From positions 1-42,154 of the forward strand of contig CAAEVI010000091.1 of the NCBI GenBank assembly GCA_900759455.1: a DNA stretch of 42,154 nt, given 5' to 3'. The stretch is from Erysipelotrichaceae bacterium. GTDB taxonomy: Bacteria > Bacillota_I > Bacilli_A > Erysipelotrichales > Erysipelotrichaceae. Shown piece after piece: positions 17,561-26,210 of this stretch. The notes beneath the pieces were generated by a model. The model did not search any database. It was not told the DNA's origin and saw nothing but the letters and a program-made list of their open reading frames with translations. Position numbers and translations under genes: made by a program. Every line of letters begins with the position of its first letter. Position 1 is the first letter of the stretch.

Positions 17561-18775
17561 ATGCTGATTCGTTTTGCCAAAAAGGTCATTTCAAAAACTA
17601 TCCATATTTTATATCGCTGCACCTACCGTCTGGTCCCGATTGACGATAAGACCGTCATCTTTATTTCTTTCCACGGACGGGGCTATTCCGACAATCCGAA
17701 GGCCATTTATGAGGAAATGCGCAGAGATCCGGCTTTTAAGGATTATACATTTATCTGGGCCATCAAGCATCATAAAAAGAAAGCGGCTGCGGTCGAAGGC
17801 GCAAAGGTGATCGAATATTTCAGTGTCCCTTATTTCTATTATATGTCCCGTGCCAAATACTGGATCTTCAACTGCAAGATGCCGCTCTACATCTGCAAGA
17901 AGGAAAAGCAGATCTATCTGCAGACCTGGCATGGAACACCGCTGAAGCGGCTGGCCCATGACATACATGTTTCACAGGATACCACTTTTTACCGCAGCAA
18001 AATGAGTGCGGCCGATATGTACCGTACGTATGATATCGATGTCGCAAGATATAATTACATGATCTCGCCGAACCGTTTCTGTACGGAAGTCTTTCAAAGT
18101 GCATTTGGGATCGACCGCGAACGTTTGATCGAAACCGGCTATCCGCGCAATGACTGCCTGATCAACGCAACGAAAGAGGATGTCAGAAAGATCCGCGATG
18201 AGCTGGGCATTCCTGCCGATAAAAAGATCGTGCTTTATGCACCGACCTGGCGGGATAATCAGTACGTTGCGAAAGGATATACATTCCATCTGGAAGCTGA
18301 CTTTCGGAAATGGAAGGAAATGCTCGGTGATGAATATGTCGTAGTGTTCAAGCCGCATTACCTCATTATCAATGAACAGGCGGATGATCCTTCGCTCAAT
18401 GGCTTTCTTTATTCCATCGATGCAGACAAAGACATCAGTTCGCTGTATCTGATTGCGGATATCCTGGTTACCGACTATTCCAGCGTCTTCTTTGATTATT
18501 CGGTATTAAAACGTCCGATTTATTTCTATATGTATGACATCGAAAGCTATAAAGAGGAGCTCAGAGGTTTCTATATCGATATTTACAAAGATCTTCCGGG
18601 CCAGATTTATGAGAAAGAAGAAACGATGCTCTCTGACATCGCCAATGGCGTTTACGATAGCGAGAAGCTTTCTTCCTTCAACGCCTATTTCAATGAGCAT
18701 GAGGACGGGCATGCTTCCCGACGGGTCATCGACATTGTTTTTAAGGAGCGATCATCATGGGAATCAAGAAGCTGA
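17561..18775 (+). CDS. CDP-glycerol glycerophosphotransferase (TagB/TagF family)
   Basis: This enzyme transfers glycerol-phosphate from CDP-glycerol to a growing teichoic chain or its primer. The 404 residues are a single-domain family member. The key motifs are LQTWHGTPLKRLAHD (about 122-136), TGYPRND, YAPTWRDNQY, FKPHYLI and the CDP-glycerol site VTDYSSVFFDYSVLKRPIY. N-terminal residues about 1-20 are basic and amphipathic, fitting membrane attachment. It starts behind GGAAGGAG and overlaps the next gene by 19 bases. Whether it primes or polymerises cannot be told from sequence. Confidence 0.9.
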   Translation: MLIRFAKKVISKTIHILYRCTYRLVPIDDKTVIFISFHGRGYSDNPKAIYEEMRRDPAFKDYTFIWAIKHHKKKAAAVEGAKVIEYFSVPYFYYMSRAKYWIFNCKMPLYICKKEKQIYLQTWHGTPLKRLAHDIHVSQDTTFYRSKMSAADMYRTYDIDVARYNYMISPNRFCTEVFQSAFGIDRERLIETGYPRNDCLINATKEDVRKIRDELGIPADKKIVLYAPTWRDNQYVAKGYTFHLEADFRKWKEMLGDEYVVVFKPHYLIINEQADDPSLNGFLYSIDADKDISSLYLIADILVTDYSSVFFDYSVLKRPIYFYMYDIESYKEELRGFYIDIYKDLPGQIYEKEETMLSDIANGVYDSEKLSSFNAYFNEHEDGHASRRVIDIVFKERSSWESRS

Positions 18776-19851
18776 TCCTAAATATCATGCTCAGCATCTG
18801 CAACGTCTTTGTACGTCTGCGCAAGATCGATCAAAAAAAGATCGCTTTTGTGTCATTAGAAAGCAGACAGCTGGAAAGCGATCTTAAACTGATCCATGAT
18901 GCACTGCAGGGCAAAGGATATCATTGTGTGAGCGTGCTTACCCATTTCGAAAAAAACAGCCTGTGGATGAATTTCCTGTATTTTCTTAATACGATCAAAC
19001 AGATCTTCGTGATCAATACATCGGCGCTTGTCATTATCAATGACAACAATTATGTCATCAGCAATTTCAAGCGCAAGGGCGTAACGGTGCTGCAGGTATG
19101 GCATGCGGCCGGCGCCATCAAAAAATTCGGTAATGTGATCAAAAGAGAATATCCGATTGCCAATTATGACTATGTGATCTGTAACGGGGATTATTGGAAA
19201 CAGCCTTACAGCGAAGCATTCGGCGTCGATCCTTCACATGTGATCGTGACCGGCATGCCGCGGCTGGACCATCTCAGTGATCCGTCCTTTATCGAGGCGT
19301 CCCGGGCAAAGCTGTTTCAGGAATATCCGGAGCTGAAAGGAAAAAAGATCATCCTGTATGCCCCGACTTTTCGCGGCAATATTTACGAAGGCATGCAGAA
19401 GGTGGATCTGGATGTCAATCGGATGATGCACCTGCTGAAGGATGACCATGCGTTCTTGTATAAGCTTCATCCGCTGCTGCGGCATGAAAAGCTGAGCGAA
19501 GACCGTCGTGTCTATAACATGAATGACCGTGATCTTCATGAACTGTTCTGCATTGCGGATGTGCTGGTATCCGATTTTTCATCGATCATCTTTGATTTCT
19601 CGCTTCTTCATAAGCCGGTATATTACTATGTTCCCGATCTGGAACAGTATCTGGATGAGCGAGGCTGCTTTGTTGATTTCAAAGAGATGAGCAAAGGCTG
19701 TCTGGCGGTCAACGAAGAAGAACTCGCCGATCTGATCAACAGCGGCAAAAACGGGAATGAGAAACAGCTGCGGCGCTATATTGACGTCGCCGACGGCAGA
19801 AACTGTGAACGCACGGTTGCGCTGATCTCTGATCTGATGCGTCAAAAATAA
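18757..19851 (+). CDS. Divergent CDP-glycerol glycerophosphotransferase
   Basis: This 364-residue TagB/TagF-family enzyme is the third such protein in the cluster. The first active-site motif reads LQVWHAAGAIKKFGN instead of WHGTPLK; the others are present (TGMPRLDHL, YAPTFRGNIY, YKLHPLL, VSDFSSIIFDFSLLHKPVY). The change next to the catalytic His suggests another acceptor, for example the first addition to a linkage unit. It starts inside the end of the upstream gene behind AAGGAGCGA. No terminator follows before the promoter at 19890, so read-through into the riboswitch region is possible. Confidence 0.85.
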   Translation: MGIKKLILNIMLSICNVFVRLRKIDQKKIAFVSLESRQLESDLKLIHDALQGKGYHCVSVLTHFEKNSLWMNFLYFLNTIKQIFVINTSALVIINDNNYVISNFKRKGVTVLQVWHAAGAIKKFGNVIKREYPIANYDYVICNGDYWKQPYSEAFGVDPSHVIVTGMPRLDHLSDPSFIEASRAKLFQEYPELKGKKIILYAPTFRGNIYEGMQKVDLDVNRMMHLLKDDHAFLYKLHPLLRHEKLSEDRRVYNMNDRDLHELFCIADVLVSDFSSIIFDFSLLHKPVYYYVPDLEQYLDERGCFVDFKEMSKGCLAVNEEELADLINSGKNGNEKQLRRYIDVADGRNCERTVALISDLMRQK

Positions 19852-19889
19852 ATGTATCGCTGATGAGGGATCTGTCTTTGGAAAAGGAA

Positions 19890-19918
19890 TTGACATTGGA
19901 TAGAGGAACTTATACAAT
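19890..19918 (+). promoter_or_regulatory. Promoter of the fluoride-switch transcript
   Basis: TTGACA (19890-19895), 17 bases and TACAAT (19913-19918) make a near-consensus vegetative promoter. Transcription would begin about 19924-19926, at the first stem of the aptamer, as expected for a riboswitch leader. Confidence 0.8.
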
Positions 19919-19921
19919 GAA

Positions 19922-20013
19922 ATTGGGAATGAAGTTCTCCCAAGCTGATGCTGAGCCGCTGAAAAGCTGATGACTTCTGCAACTTTTTTAGTTGCGGTCA
20001 TCAGCTTTTTTTC
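19922..20013 (+). ncRNA. Fluoride riboswitch (crcB motif) with terminator platform
   Basis: Stem P1 is TTGGGA (19924-19929) with TCCCAA (19939-19944). The P1 loop ATGAAGTTC has the fluoride-aptamer form AUG-NNNN-UC. Bases GAAGT in this loop (19932-19936) can pair with ACTTC (19974-19978) as the defining pseudoknot. The second hairpin is GCT-GAAA-AGC (19959-19968), followed by the conserved TGATG and TCTGCA. This matches known fluoride aptamers such as those of Thermotoga petrophila and Pseudomonas syringae in order and conserved bases; the linker is longer than usual. The 3' half of the aptamer is also the 5' arm of a strong terminator. Bound fluoride should therefore prevent termination and turn the downstream genes on. 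The genes controlled are a broken NifU-like gene and a GGGtGRT gene. Confidence 0.85.
19963..20013 (+). terminator. Riboswitch-controlled terminator
   Basis: AAAAGCTGATGAC (19963-19975) pairs with GTCATCAGCTTTT (19998-20010). An inner GCAAC/GTTGC stem extends the hairpin, and T residues follow. The 5' arm overlaps the aptamer hairpin and pseudoknot strand (19963-19978), so aptamer and terminator exclude each other. Confidence 0.88.
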
Positions 20014-20050
20014 ATAGGGGAAAGCTACATATTGAAAGGAGAGAGGTAAC

Positions 20051-20743
20051 ATGAAATATGCAAAAGAAGTGGACAATATGTGCAAAGTAAACTGCGGCGC
20101 CAGTCATGGCTGTGCCCCCGATTCACGAGGAGGGAAAATGGGTGTACTCCAGGGAAATCAAGGATATCTCCGGATTGACACACGGGATCGGCTGGTGTGC
20201 TCCGCAGCAGGGAGCCTGCAAGCTGACGCTCAATGTCAAGGAAGGCATTATCGAAGAGGCGCTGATCGAGACGCTGGGCTGTTCGGGCATGACCCATTCG
20301 GCGGCAATGGCCTCGGAAGCACTGGTGGGAAAAACACTGCTGGAGGCCTTGAATACCGATCTTGTCTGTGATGCCATCAATACGGCCATGAGAGAACTGT
20401 TTTTGCAGATTGCTTACGGACGCACACAGTCTGCCTTCTCGGAAGACGGTCTGCCGATCGGTGCAGGCTGAAGGATCTTGGCAAAGGTACGCGTTCACAG
20501 GTAGGAACATGATACTTCACAAAAGTGAAGGGACCGCGTTATCTGGAGCTGGCAGAAGGCTATATCATGAAAATGGGGCTGGATGCAAACGATGAGATCA
20601 TCGGGTATGAGTATGTGAATATGGGAAAATTCATGGACGCTGTGAAAAAAGGAACTGATCCGGCGGAGGCTATCCGTTCAGCGACAGGAACATACGGTCG
20701 ATATGCAGATGCAGTCAAATATATCGATCCAAGAGAAGAATAG
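20051..20743 (+). pseudogene. Broken NifU/IscU-like Fe-S cluster scaffold gene
   Basis: The pieces together read as a roughly 230-residue iron-sulfur scaffold protein that usually pairs with GGGtGRT proteins. The start (20051, behind AAAGGAGAGAG) gives MKYAKEVDNMCKVNCGASHG. A C run of five (20115-20119) shifts the frame by +1. The middle continues in the next frame with GWCAPQQGACKLTL and ETLGCSGMTHSAAMASE, which carry the cluster-binding type cysteines. A missing base at about 20468 restores the first frame. An in-frame TGA (20510-20512) then interrupts it before KGPRYLELAEGYIMKMG and the normal end. Coding content is preserved in all three parts, so the lesions are recent or are sequencing errors. 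As read, no full protein can be made. Confidence 0.8.
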
Positions 20744-20755
20744 GAGGATTGAACC

Positions 20756-21757
20756 ATGGCATTGTTTGAAGGATATGAAAGACGAATCGATAAGATCAAT
20801 GACGTCCTGCGTTCATATGGGATTCAGTCAGTCGAAGAAGCAAAAAAGATAGTGGATGATCTGGGTGTGGATGTCTATGAGATCGTAAAAGGCATTCAGC
20901 CGATCTGTTTTGAAAATGCCTGCTGGGCATATATCGTCGGAGCGGCGATTGCCGTTTCGAAAGGCAATAAGACCGCTTATGATGTCGCCAAATCCATTGG
21001 TGAAGGTCTGCAGGCTTTTTGCATCCCCGGTTCTGTTGCCGATGATCGTAAGGTAGGGCTGGGACACGGCAATCTGGCAGCCATGCTGCTGAGTGAAGAA
21101 ACGAAATGCTTTGCCTTCCTGGCCGGACATGAAAGCTTTGCGGCTGCCGAAGGAGCTATCGGAATTGCCCGAAACGCCAATAAAGCGCGTAAAGAACCGC
21201 TACGTGTCATCCTGAACGGACTGGGCAAAGATGCCGCCAAGATCATATCCCGCATCAACGGCTTTACCTATGTGGAAACGCAGTTTGATTACTTCAGCGG
21301 GGAGCTGAAAGAAATTTCCAGGACCGCATATTCGACAGGGGAGCGTGCAGCCGTGAACTGTTACGGTGCCGATGATGTAAGAGAAGGGGTTGCCATCATG
21401 CATCATGAAGGCGTGGATGTTTCCATCACCGGCAATTCCACGAATCCGACCCGCTTCCAGCATCCGGTAGCCGGTACTTATAAAAAAGAATGTGTGGAAC
21501 AGGGAAAGAAATATTTCTCCGTGGCTTCCGGCGGGGGAACCGGACGCACGCTGCATCCGGATAATATGGCAGCCGGGCCGGCATCCTACGGCATGACAGA
21601 TACGATGGGGCGCATGCATTCCGATGCGCAGTTTGCCGGATCATCATCCGTTCCGGCACATGTCGAAATGATGGGGCTGATCGGTATGGGGAATAACCCG
21701 ATGGTCGGCGCAAGCGTGGCCGTTGCGGTGGCGATAGCCGAAGCAATGAACAGATAA
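20756..21757 (+). CDS. GGGtGRT family protein
   Basis: The protein belongs to the GGGtGRT family (named for the motif seen here as SGGGTGRTLHPDNM, near residue 260), whose biochemical function I do not know. The 333 residues show no signal peptide or membrane span. Glycine-rich conserved blocks include KVGLGHGNLAAMLLSEETKCFAFLAGHESFAAAEGAIGIA and SITGNSTNPTRFQHPVAGTY. The Gly-, Ala-rich ends suggest a metabolite-binding enzyme fold. It starts behind AGGAGGATTGAACC, 12 bases after the NifU-like reading frame, and so depends on the fluoride-type switch upstream. Pairing with a Fe-S scaffold hints at cluster assembly or a cluster-bearing enzyme; this is inference. Confidence 0.88.
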   Translation: MALFEGYERRIDKINDVLRSYGIQSVEEAKKIVDDLGVDVYEIVKGIQPICFENACWAYIVGAAIAVSKGNKTAYDVAKSIGEGLQAFCIPGSVADDRKVGLGHGNLAAMLLSEETKCFAFLAGHESFAAAEGAIGIARNANKARKEPLRVILNGLGKDAAKIISRINGFTYVETQFDYFSGELKEISRTAYSTGERAAVNCYGADDVREGVAIMHHEGVDVSITGNSTNPTRFQHPVAGTYKKECVEQGKKYFSVASGGGTGRTLHPDNMAAGPASYGMTDTMGRMHSDAQFAGSSSVPAHVEMMGLIGMGNNPMVGASVAVAVAIAEAMNR

Positions 21758-21775
21758 CAGACATAGTAAATAAAG

Positions 21776-21811
21776 GACAGCAGTCACGATGTGATCACTG
21801 CTGTCTTTTTT
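21776..21811 (+). terminator. Terminator after the GGGtGRT gene
   Basis: GACAGCAGT (21776-21784) pairs with ACTGCTGTC (21797-21805), with a CAC/GTG extension near the loop, and six T residues follow. Confidence 0.85.
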
Positions 21812-21896
21812 GCTGCACCGGAATGTAAAAATATCAGGCATAGAAATATTACATCAAGATGACATTATTGTTACAGAGCAGCCCCATGAAACACTA

Positions 21897-21947
21897 TATA
21901 ATGAAAGACGAAAAGAAGCGTCATTGGCAGAAGGAGAATATTCTCCT
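21897..21947 (+). promoter_or_regulatory. dlt-like operon leader: -10 box and perfect palindrome
   Basis: A TATAAT sequence (21897-21902) is the likely -10; the -35 region is poor (TTACAG at 21871). Downstream, AGGAGAATATTCTCCT (21932-21947) is a perfect 16-bp palindrome, about 20 bases before the dltB start codon. It could be a repressor operator or an RNA hairpin that hides its own AGGAG. The true ribosome site is GAGGGATAAC before ATG 21967. Confidence 0.45.
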
Positions 21948-21966
21948 GCATAGAAAGAGGGATAAC

Positions 21967-23553
21967 ATGGCATTTAATACAATTGCTTTCGTAGCGTTTT
22001 TTATCTTTGTCATCATTGGTTACTACGTATTCCCGAAACGATACAAATGGGTATTTTTATTAGGCGCCAGCTATTTCTTTTACCTGTACGCAAGCGTAAA
22101 GTTTCTGGCGTTCATACTGATCACGACGGTGAGTTCCTGGCTGGCGGCACTTTATATTTCGAAGCTGCATCACCGCGAAAAGCTGTTGAAAAACGATGAG
22201 AAAACAGATGCACGGGCAATGAAGCTGCAAAAAGAACAGCTGAAAAAGAAAAGAAAACAGATTTTGATCCTTGTCCTCGTGCTGAACTTCGGTATCCTCG
22301 TTTTTCTGAAATACTTCAACTTTTTCGCGGCGAATCTAAATGCGTTGTTTGAAGTACTGTCCTTTTCCGGCCGTACGCCGACACTGAATCTGATCCTGCC
22401 GTTAGGTATTTCTTTTTACACATTTCAGACAATGTCTTACATTATCGATGTTTACTGGGGAAAGGTGGAAGCGGAAAAGAATCTGGCCAAGGTGGCATTG
22501 TTTGTTTCTTTCTTCCCGCAGATCATTGAAGGGCCGATCGGGCGTTACAACGACCTGGCTCCGCAGCTGTATGCACAGCGCAGTTTCTCCAGTACCAATA
22601 TCCGCAACGGCATCCAGCTGATGCTGTGGGGTTATTTCAAAAAGATGGTCATCGCCGACCGTGTGGCAGTGGTTGCCGACTTTGTGTTCAGTCATTATAT
22701 GGATATTTCCGGCGTCGGAACAATGATCGGTGTCTTCCTGTATGCGATACAGGATTACACAGACTTTTCGGGATGTATCGACATTGCCCGCGGCTGTGCA
22801 AGAGCGATGGGCATTGAAATGGCCGAAAACTTCAGAAGGCCGTATTTCTCCAGGACGATCCCGGAATTCTGGCGCAGATGGCATATGTCGCTGGGGGCAT
22901 GGATGAAAGATTACGTATTCTATCCGTTTTCCCTCACCAAAGGTGTCCGCACGCTGGGTAAAAAAGCCAAGAAACGCTTTGGCAAGAATATCGGACGTAC
23001 ACTGCCGATCGCATTAGGCAATCTTCTTGTATTCTTCCTGGTCGGTGTATGGCACGGTGCAAACTGGAATTACATCGTGTGGGGCCTGTTTTACGGCGTG
23101 CTGATTGCCGTCAGCGGCATGATGAAGCCGGTTTTCGACCAAATGAACAAATTCTTCCATATCTCAGTGAAATCGACATGGTTTCAGCTGTTTCAGATAG
23201 CGAGAACTTTCTGGCTGACCTGTATCGGGTGCATCATCTTCCGTGCGGAAAGTCTGTCGGCTATCAGCGGCATTATCCGCAAGTGTTTTGATTTTTCGCT
23301 CCCTGATCAGCTGGGAAGTGAACTGCTCAGCTTCGGCCTGAACAAAATGAACTGGTTTGCTTTGGCGGCTGCGCTCGTGGTCCTGTTTGTCGTGGACCTG
23401 ATGCAGGAGCGTTTCGATACAGTGAAATGGTTTGACAACAGAAGCTTTGTATTCCGCTGGTGCACGTATGGCATTACAGCGGCACTGATCTTCGTGCTTG
23501 GCATGTACGGCAGCGGGGTCGACATGAACTCCTTTGTCTATATGCAGTTTTAA
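21967..23553 (+). CDS. dltB: MBOAT acyltransferase DltB-like
   Basis: This membrane O-acyltransferase (MBOAT family) takes an acyl or aminoacyl group from a carrier protein inside the cell and passes it across the membrane toward teichoic acid. The 528 residues have about 11 hydrophobic segments. Family marks are IPEFWRRWHMSLGAWMKDY and the catalytic His in VGVWHGANWNY (about His363). FSGCIDIARGCARAMGIEMAENF is also typical of DltB/AlgI relatives. The start is ATG 21967, with GAGGGA upstream; the in-frame ATG at 21859 lacks a ribosome site and its extension is not conserved-looking. DltB identity, not AlgI, is inferred from the adjoining dltD-, dltA- and dltC-like genes. Confidence 0.88.
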   Translation: MAFNTIAFVAFFIFVIIGYYVFPKRYKWVFLLGASYFFYLYASVKFLAFILITTVSSWLAALYISKLHHREKLLKNDEKTDARAMKLQKEQLKKKRKQILILVLVLNFGILVFLKYFNFFAANLNALFEVLSFSGRTPTLNLILPLGISFYTFQTMSYIIDVYWGKVEAEKNLAKVALFVSFFPQIIEGPIGRYNDLAPQLYAQRSFSSTNIRNGIQLMLWGYFKKMVIADRVAVVADFVFSHYMDISGVGTMIGVFLYAIQDYTDFSGCIDIARGCARAMGIEMAENFRRPYFSRTIPEFWRRWHMSLGAWMKDYVFYPFSLTKGVRTLGKKAKKRFGKNIGRTLPIALGNLLVFFLVGVWHGANWNYIVWGLFYGVLIAVSGMMKPVFDQMNKFFHISVKSTWFQLFQIARTFWLTCIGCIIFRAESLSAISGIIRKCFDFSLPDQLGSELLSFGLNKMNWFALAAALVVLFVVDLMQERFDTVKWFDNRSFVFRWCTYGITAALIFVLGMYGSGVDMNSFVYMQF

Positions 23554-23569
23554 GGAAAGGCGGGACACC

Positions 23570-24685
23570 ATGAAAAAATGGAAAGGAATCATTGAATTAA
23601 CAGCACTGTGCCTGGCCATTGCCGCCAGTGTGCTGGGCAGCACATTTATCTTGAATCATCAGTTTTCTTCCGATGAACTGAGGGTCCGCGGTTTTTATCT
23701 GATGCCAAAAAACAGTCTGGATATGGTGCTGATCGGAAGCAGTGCCGCCTATACGACGTTTAACTCCACGATTGCCTGGAAGGAAGAAGGATTTACCAGC
23801 TATGAACTGGCGACTTCCGGGGCGCCGATGGGATTAGCAAAATCGATGGTCAAAGAAGTACGCAAGCATCAGGATCCCAAACTGATCCTGATCGATCTCA
23901 ACGGCGTTCTCTATGATGACGAGGCGGAACAAAGAGAAGGCATGACCCGGCTGTGGGTGGACAACATGCCGATGTCGGAAAACAAGGTGGAGGCGATATC
24001 GGAACTGGCCAAAGGAAAAGATACATTTTCCTGGTATGTTCCTTTGTACAAATATCACCAGAACTGGGAGAAGATCAAAGTATGCATGCAGTACACCGGC
24101 TATGATCTGCAGATGCGTCTGGGAAGACGTCTCCCATACTCCTACACGATGCGTTCGATCATCGGAACAAGCAAACGAAACGGTCTGATCGATGTCCGCA
24201 ACTATCAGGAAAGACAGCCGCTGAATGATTTGTCCGGCAAACGTTTCCGTGACCTGATGAAGTATCTGAAAGACAATGATATTAGGAATGTGGCATTCTT
24301 CAATATGCCTCGCTATTATGACAAAAAGATGCTGTCGCAGCGCCGGCTGCTCAACGAAGCAGTGGCCCTGGCGGAAAAAGAAGGCTTTAAGGTGTATGAT
24401 TTCGACCGTGAGATCGATCAGATGAACCTCGATCCCAACCGCGATTATTATAATTCCGGACATCTGAACATGGACGGACAGCTGAAGGCGACCCGCTATA
24501 TTGCGAAAAAGATCAATCAGGATTATGGTCTGAATAAAAACGGGCACAGCGAAGACATCACGGCACACTGGGATCGCGAATATGAGGAATATCAGAAAGT
24601 ATTTGCTTATTATAAACAAACTCTGAAACAGGGAAAACGCGAAGAGATCAATATTGAAGTGATCGACCGCATCTTAAATCAATGA
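23570..24685 (+). CDS. SGNH/DltD-like extracytoplasmic transfer protein
   Basis: This protein is probably anchored by one N-terminal membrane helix (residues about 7-28) with its catalytic domain outside. There, DltD-type proteins help move the aminoacyl group to teichoic acid. SGNH-hydrolase marks are LIGSSAAYTTF (nucleophile Ser about 57-58) and NSGHLNMDGQ (His about 298). Overall similarity to B. subtilis DltD looks low, so it may be a functional analogue within the SGNH superfamily. ATG 23570 follows TAAGGAAAGGCGGG. It lies 16 bases after dltB and 16 before the activating enzyme. Confidence 0.78.
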   Translation: MKKWKGIIELTALCLAIAASVLGSTFILNHQFSSDELRVRGFYLMPKNSLDMVLIGSSAAYTTFNSTIAWKEEGFTSYELATSGAPMGLAKSMVKEVRKHQDPKLILIDLNGVLYDDEAEQREGMTRLWVDNMPMSENKVEAISELAKGKDTFSWYVPLYKYHQNWEKIKVCMQYTGYDLQMRLGRRLPYSYTMRSIIGTSKRNGLIDVRNYQERQPLNDLSGKRFRDLMKYLKDNDIRNVAFFNMPRYYDKKMLSQRRLLNEAVALAEKEGFKVYDFDREIDQMNLDPNRDYYNSGHLNMDGQLKATRYIAKKINQDYGLNKNGHSEDITAHWDREYEEYQKVFAYYKQTLKQGKREEINIEVIDRILNQ

Positions 24686-24701
24686 GAAGGAGAACGGCTA
24701 T

Positions 24702-26210
24702 ATGAAAAACGTCTTGGAATACCTAGAGCGCAGCGCAAGGCTTTATCCTGATAAGACTGCCTTTGAGGATCTGAATCAGAAAATTACTTATGCACAGCTC
24801 GAAAAGCGTGCAAAGGCCATCGGCAGCGCATTGGCAGAAAAACATGCGCCGCGTTCGCCGATCGCCGTGTATATGGAAAAAAGCGTCGATACGATCGCGT
24901 TGCTGTTTGGCATTGCCTATGCCGGATGCTTTTATGTCATGATGGATCTTCGTCATCCCAAGGCAAGGATCGATCACATACTGGCGACCCTGGAAGGACA
25001 TACCGTTATTTCTGTTCATTCCTATGATAAACAGCTGGAACGATTAGAGCTGAAAGAGCAGACGGTTTATCTGGAAGAGCTGGAGGGAGATATCGATGAA
25101 GCAAAACTGCAGCAGATTCGCAGCCGGCATCTGGACATCGATCCGCTGTATGGCATCTTTACATCCGGTTCGACCGGACAGCCGAAAGGCGTGCTCGTCT
25201 GCCATCGCAGCGTCATCGATTTTATCGATGTATTTACAGAGACATTCTCGATTTGCCCAAACGAAGTCATCGGCAATCAGGCACCGTGGGATTTCGATGT
25301 GTCGGTAAAAGATATATACTCTACGATCTGCAGCGGTGCCACCATGCAGATCATTCCGAAACAATATTTTTCCATGCCGACAAAGCTGCTGGATTTCCTG
25401 TGCGAGCGGGAAGTCACGACTTTGATCTGGGCAGTGAGCGCACTTTGCATCATCAGTACGCTCAAGGGCTTTGATTACCGGATACCGTCCGCACTGCAGA
25501 AAGTCATGTTCAGCGGTGAGGCCATGCCGATGAAACAGCTCAGGATCTGGCATGAGACACTGCCGGAAGCAACGTTCGTAAATCTGTACGGACCTACGGA
25601 AATCACCTGCAACTGCACATATCATGTCGTTACCGATGAAGATTATCAAAAAGATGCGCTTCCGATCGGAGTCCCTTTCCGAAACGAAAGGATCCTGCTT
25701 TTGGATGAAAACGATGCTTTGATCGAAGCGGCAAACCAAAAAGGCGAGATCTGTGTCAGCGGAACGGCGGTTGCGCTTGGATACTGCAACAATCCGCAGC
25801 AGACCAATAAAGCCTTTGTTCAAAATCCGGCAAATCATCTGTGGCAGGAAATCATCTACCGTACCGGAGATGTCGGCTATTACGATGAACAGGGACTGCT
25901 TTGTTTTACCGGGCGCCGTGATTTTCAGATCAAGCATATGGGACATCGCATCGAATTAAGCGACATCGAATGTGCGATGACCAAAATCGAAGGTGTGCAG
26001 CGCTGCTGCTGCCTATATGAGAATGAAACGATCATTGCCTGTTATCTTGGCAGCAAAGAACGCAGGGAACTGATCAGGGAACTCAAAAAAGAACTTCCGT
26101 CTTTTATGATCCCGGGCCGTTTTCTGGCGCTGGAACAGTTCCCGCTGACCAAAAACGGAAAGATCGACAGAAACGCATTAAAACAACAGCTGGAGGTGGA
26201 AGCATGTTGA
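24702..26210 (+). CDS. Amino acid-activating enzyme, DltA-like, altered specificity
   Basis: This cytoplasmic adenylation enzyme activates an amino acid with ATP and loads it on the small carrier at 27408. The 502 residues match DltA length. Core motifs are FTSGSTGQPKGVLV (about 153-166), NLYGPTEIT (about 294-302), YRTGDVGYYDE and the final catalytic Lys in PLTKNGKIDRNAL. The DltA block FCGEVLP, whose Cys (269 in B. cereus DltA) lines the D-alanine pocket, reads FSGEAMP here (Ser271). The following NTYGPTEATVAVT is NLYGPTEITCNCT. I infer that the substrate is not simply D-alanine. It overlaps the decarboxylase gene by seven bases. Confidence 0.87.
   Translation: MKNVLEYLERSARLYPDKTAFEDLNQKITYAQLEKRAKAIGSALAEKHAPRSPIAVYMEKSVDTIALLFGIAYAGCFYVMMDLRHPKARIDHILATLEGHTVISVHSYDKQLERLELKEQTVYLEELEGDIDEAKLQQIRSRHLDIDPLYGIFTSGSTGQPKGVLVCHRSVIDFIDVFTETFSICPNEVIGNQAPWDFDVSVKDIYSTICSGATMQIIPKQYFSMPTKLLDFLCEREVTTLIWAVSALCIISTLKGFDYRIPSALQKVMFSGEAMPMKQLRIWHETLPEATFVNLYGPTEITCNCTYHVVTDEDYQKDALPIGVPFRNERILLLDENDALIEAANQKGEICVSGTAVALGYCNNPQQTNKAFVQNPANHLWQEIIYRTGDVGYYDEQGLLCFTGRRDFQIKHMGHRIELSDIECAMTKIEGVQRCCCLYENETIIACYLGSKERRELIRELKKELPSFMIPGRFLALEQFPLTKNGKIDRNALKQQLEVEAC

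Noticed and set aside
20510..20512. TGA in the NifU-like gene as a recoded codon (selenocysteine or tryptophan)
   Set aside because: Two frameshifts exist in the same gene, other genes here end normally in TGA, and no SECIS-like hairpin directly follows. Decay or sequence error is simpler.
23834..24619. Long - strand open frame opposite the DltD-like gene
   Set aside because: It is antisense to a gene with SGNH motifs and operon context, and has no start signal or family match.
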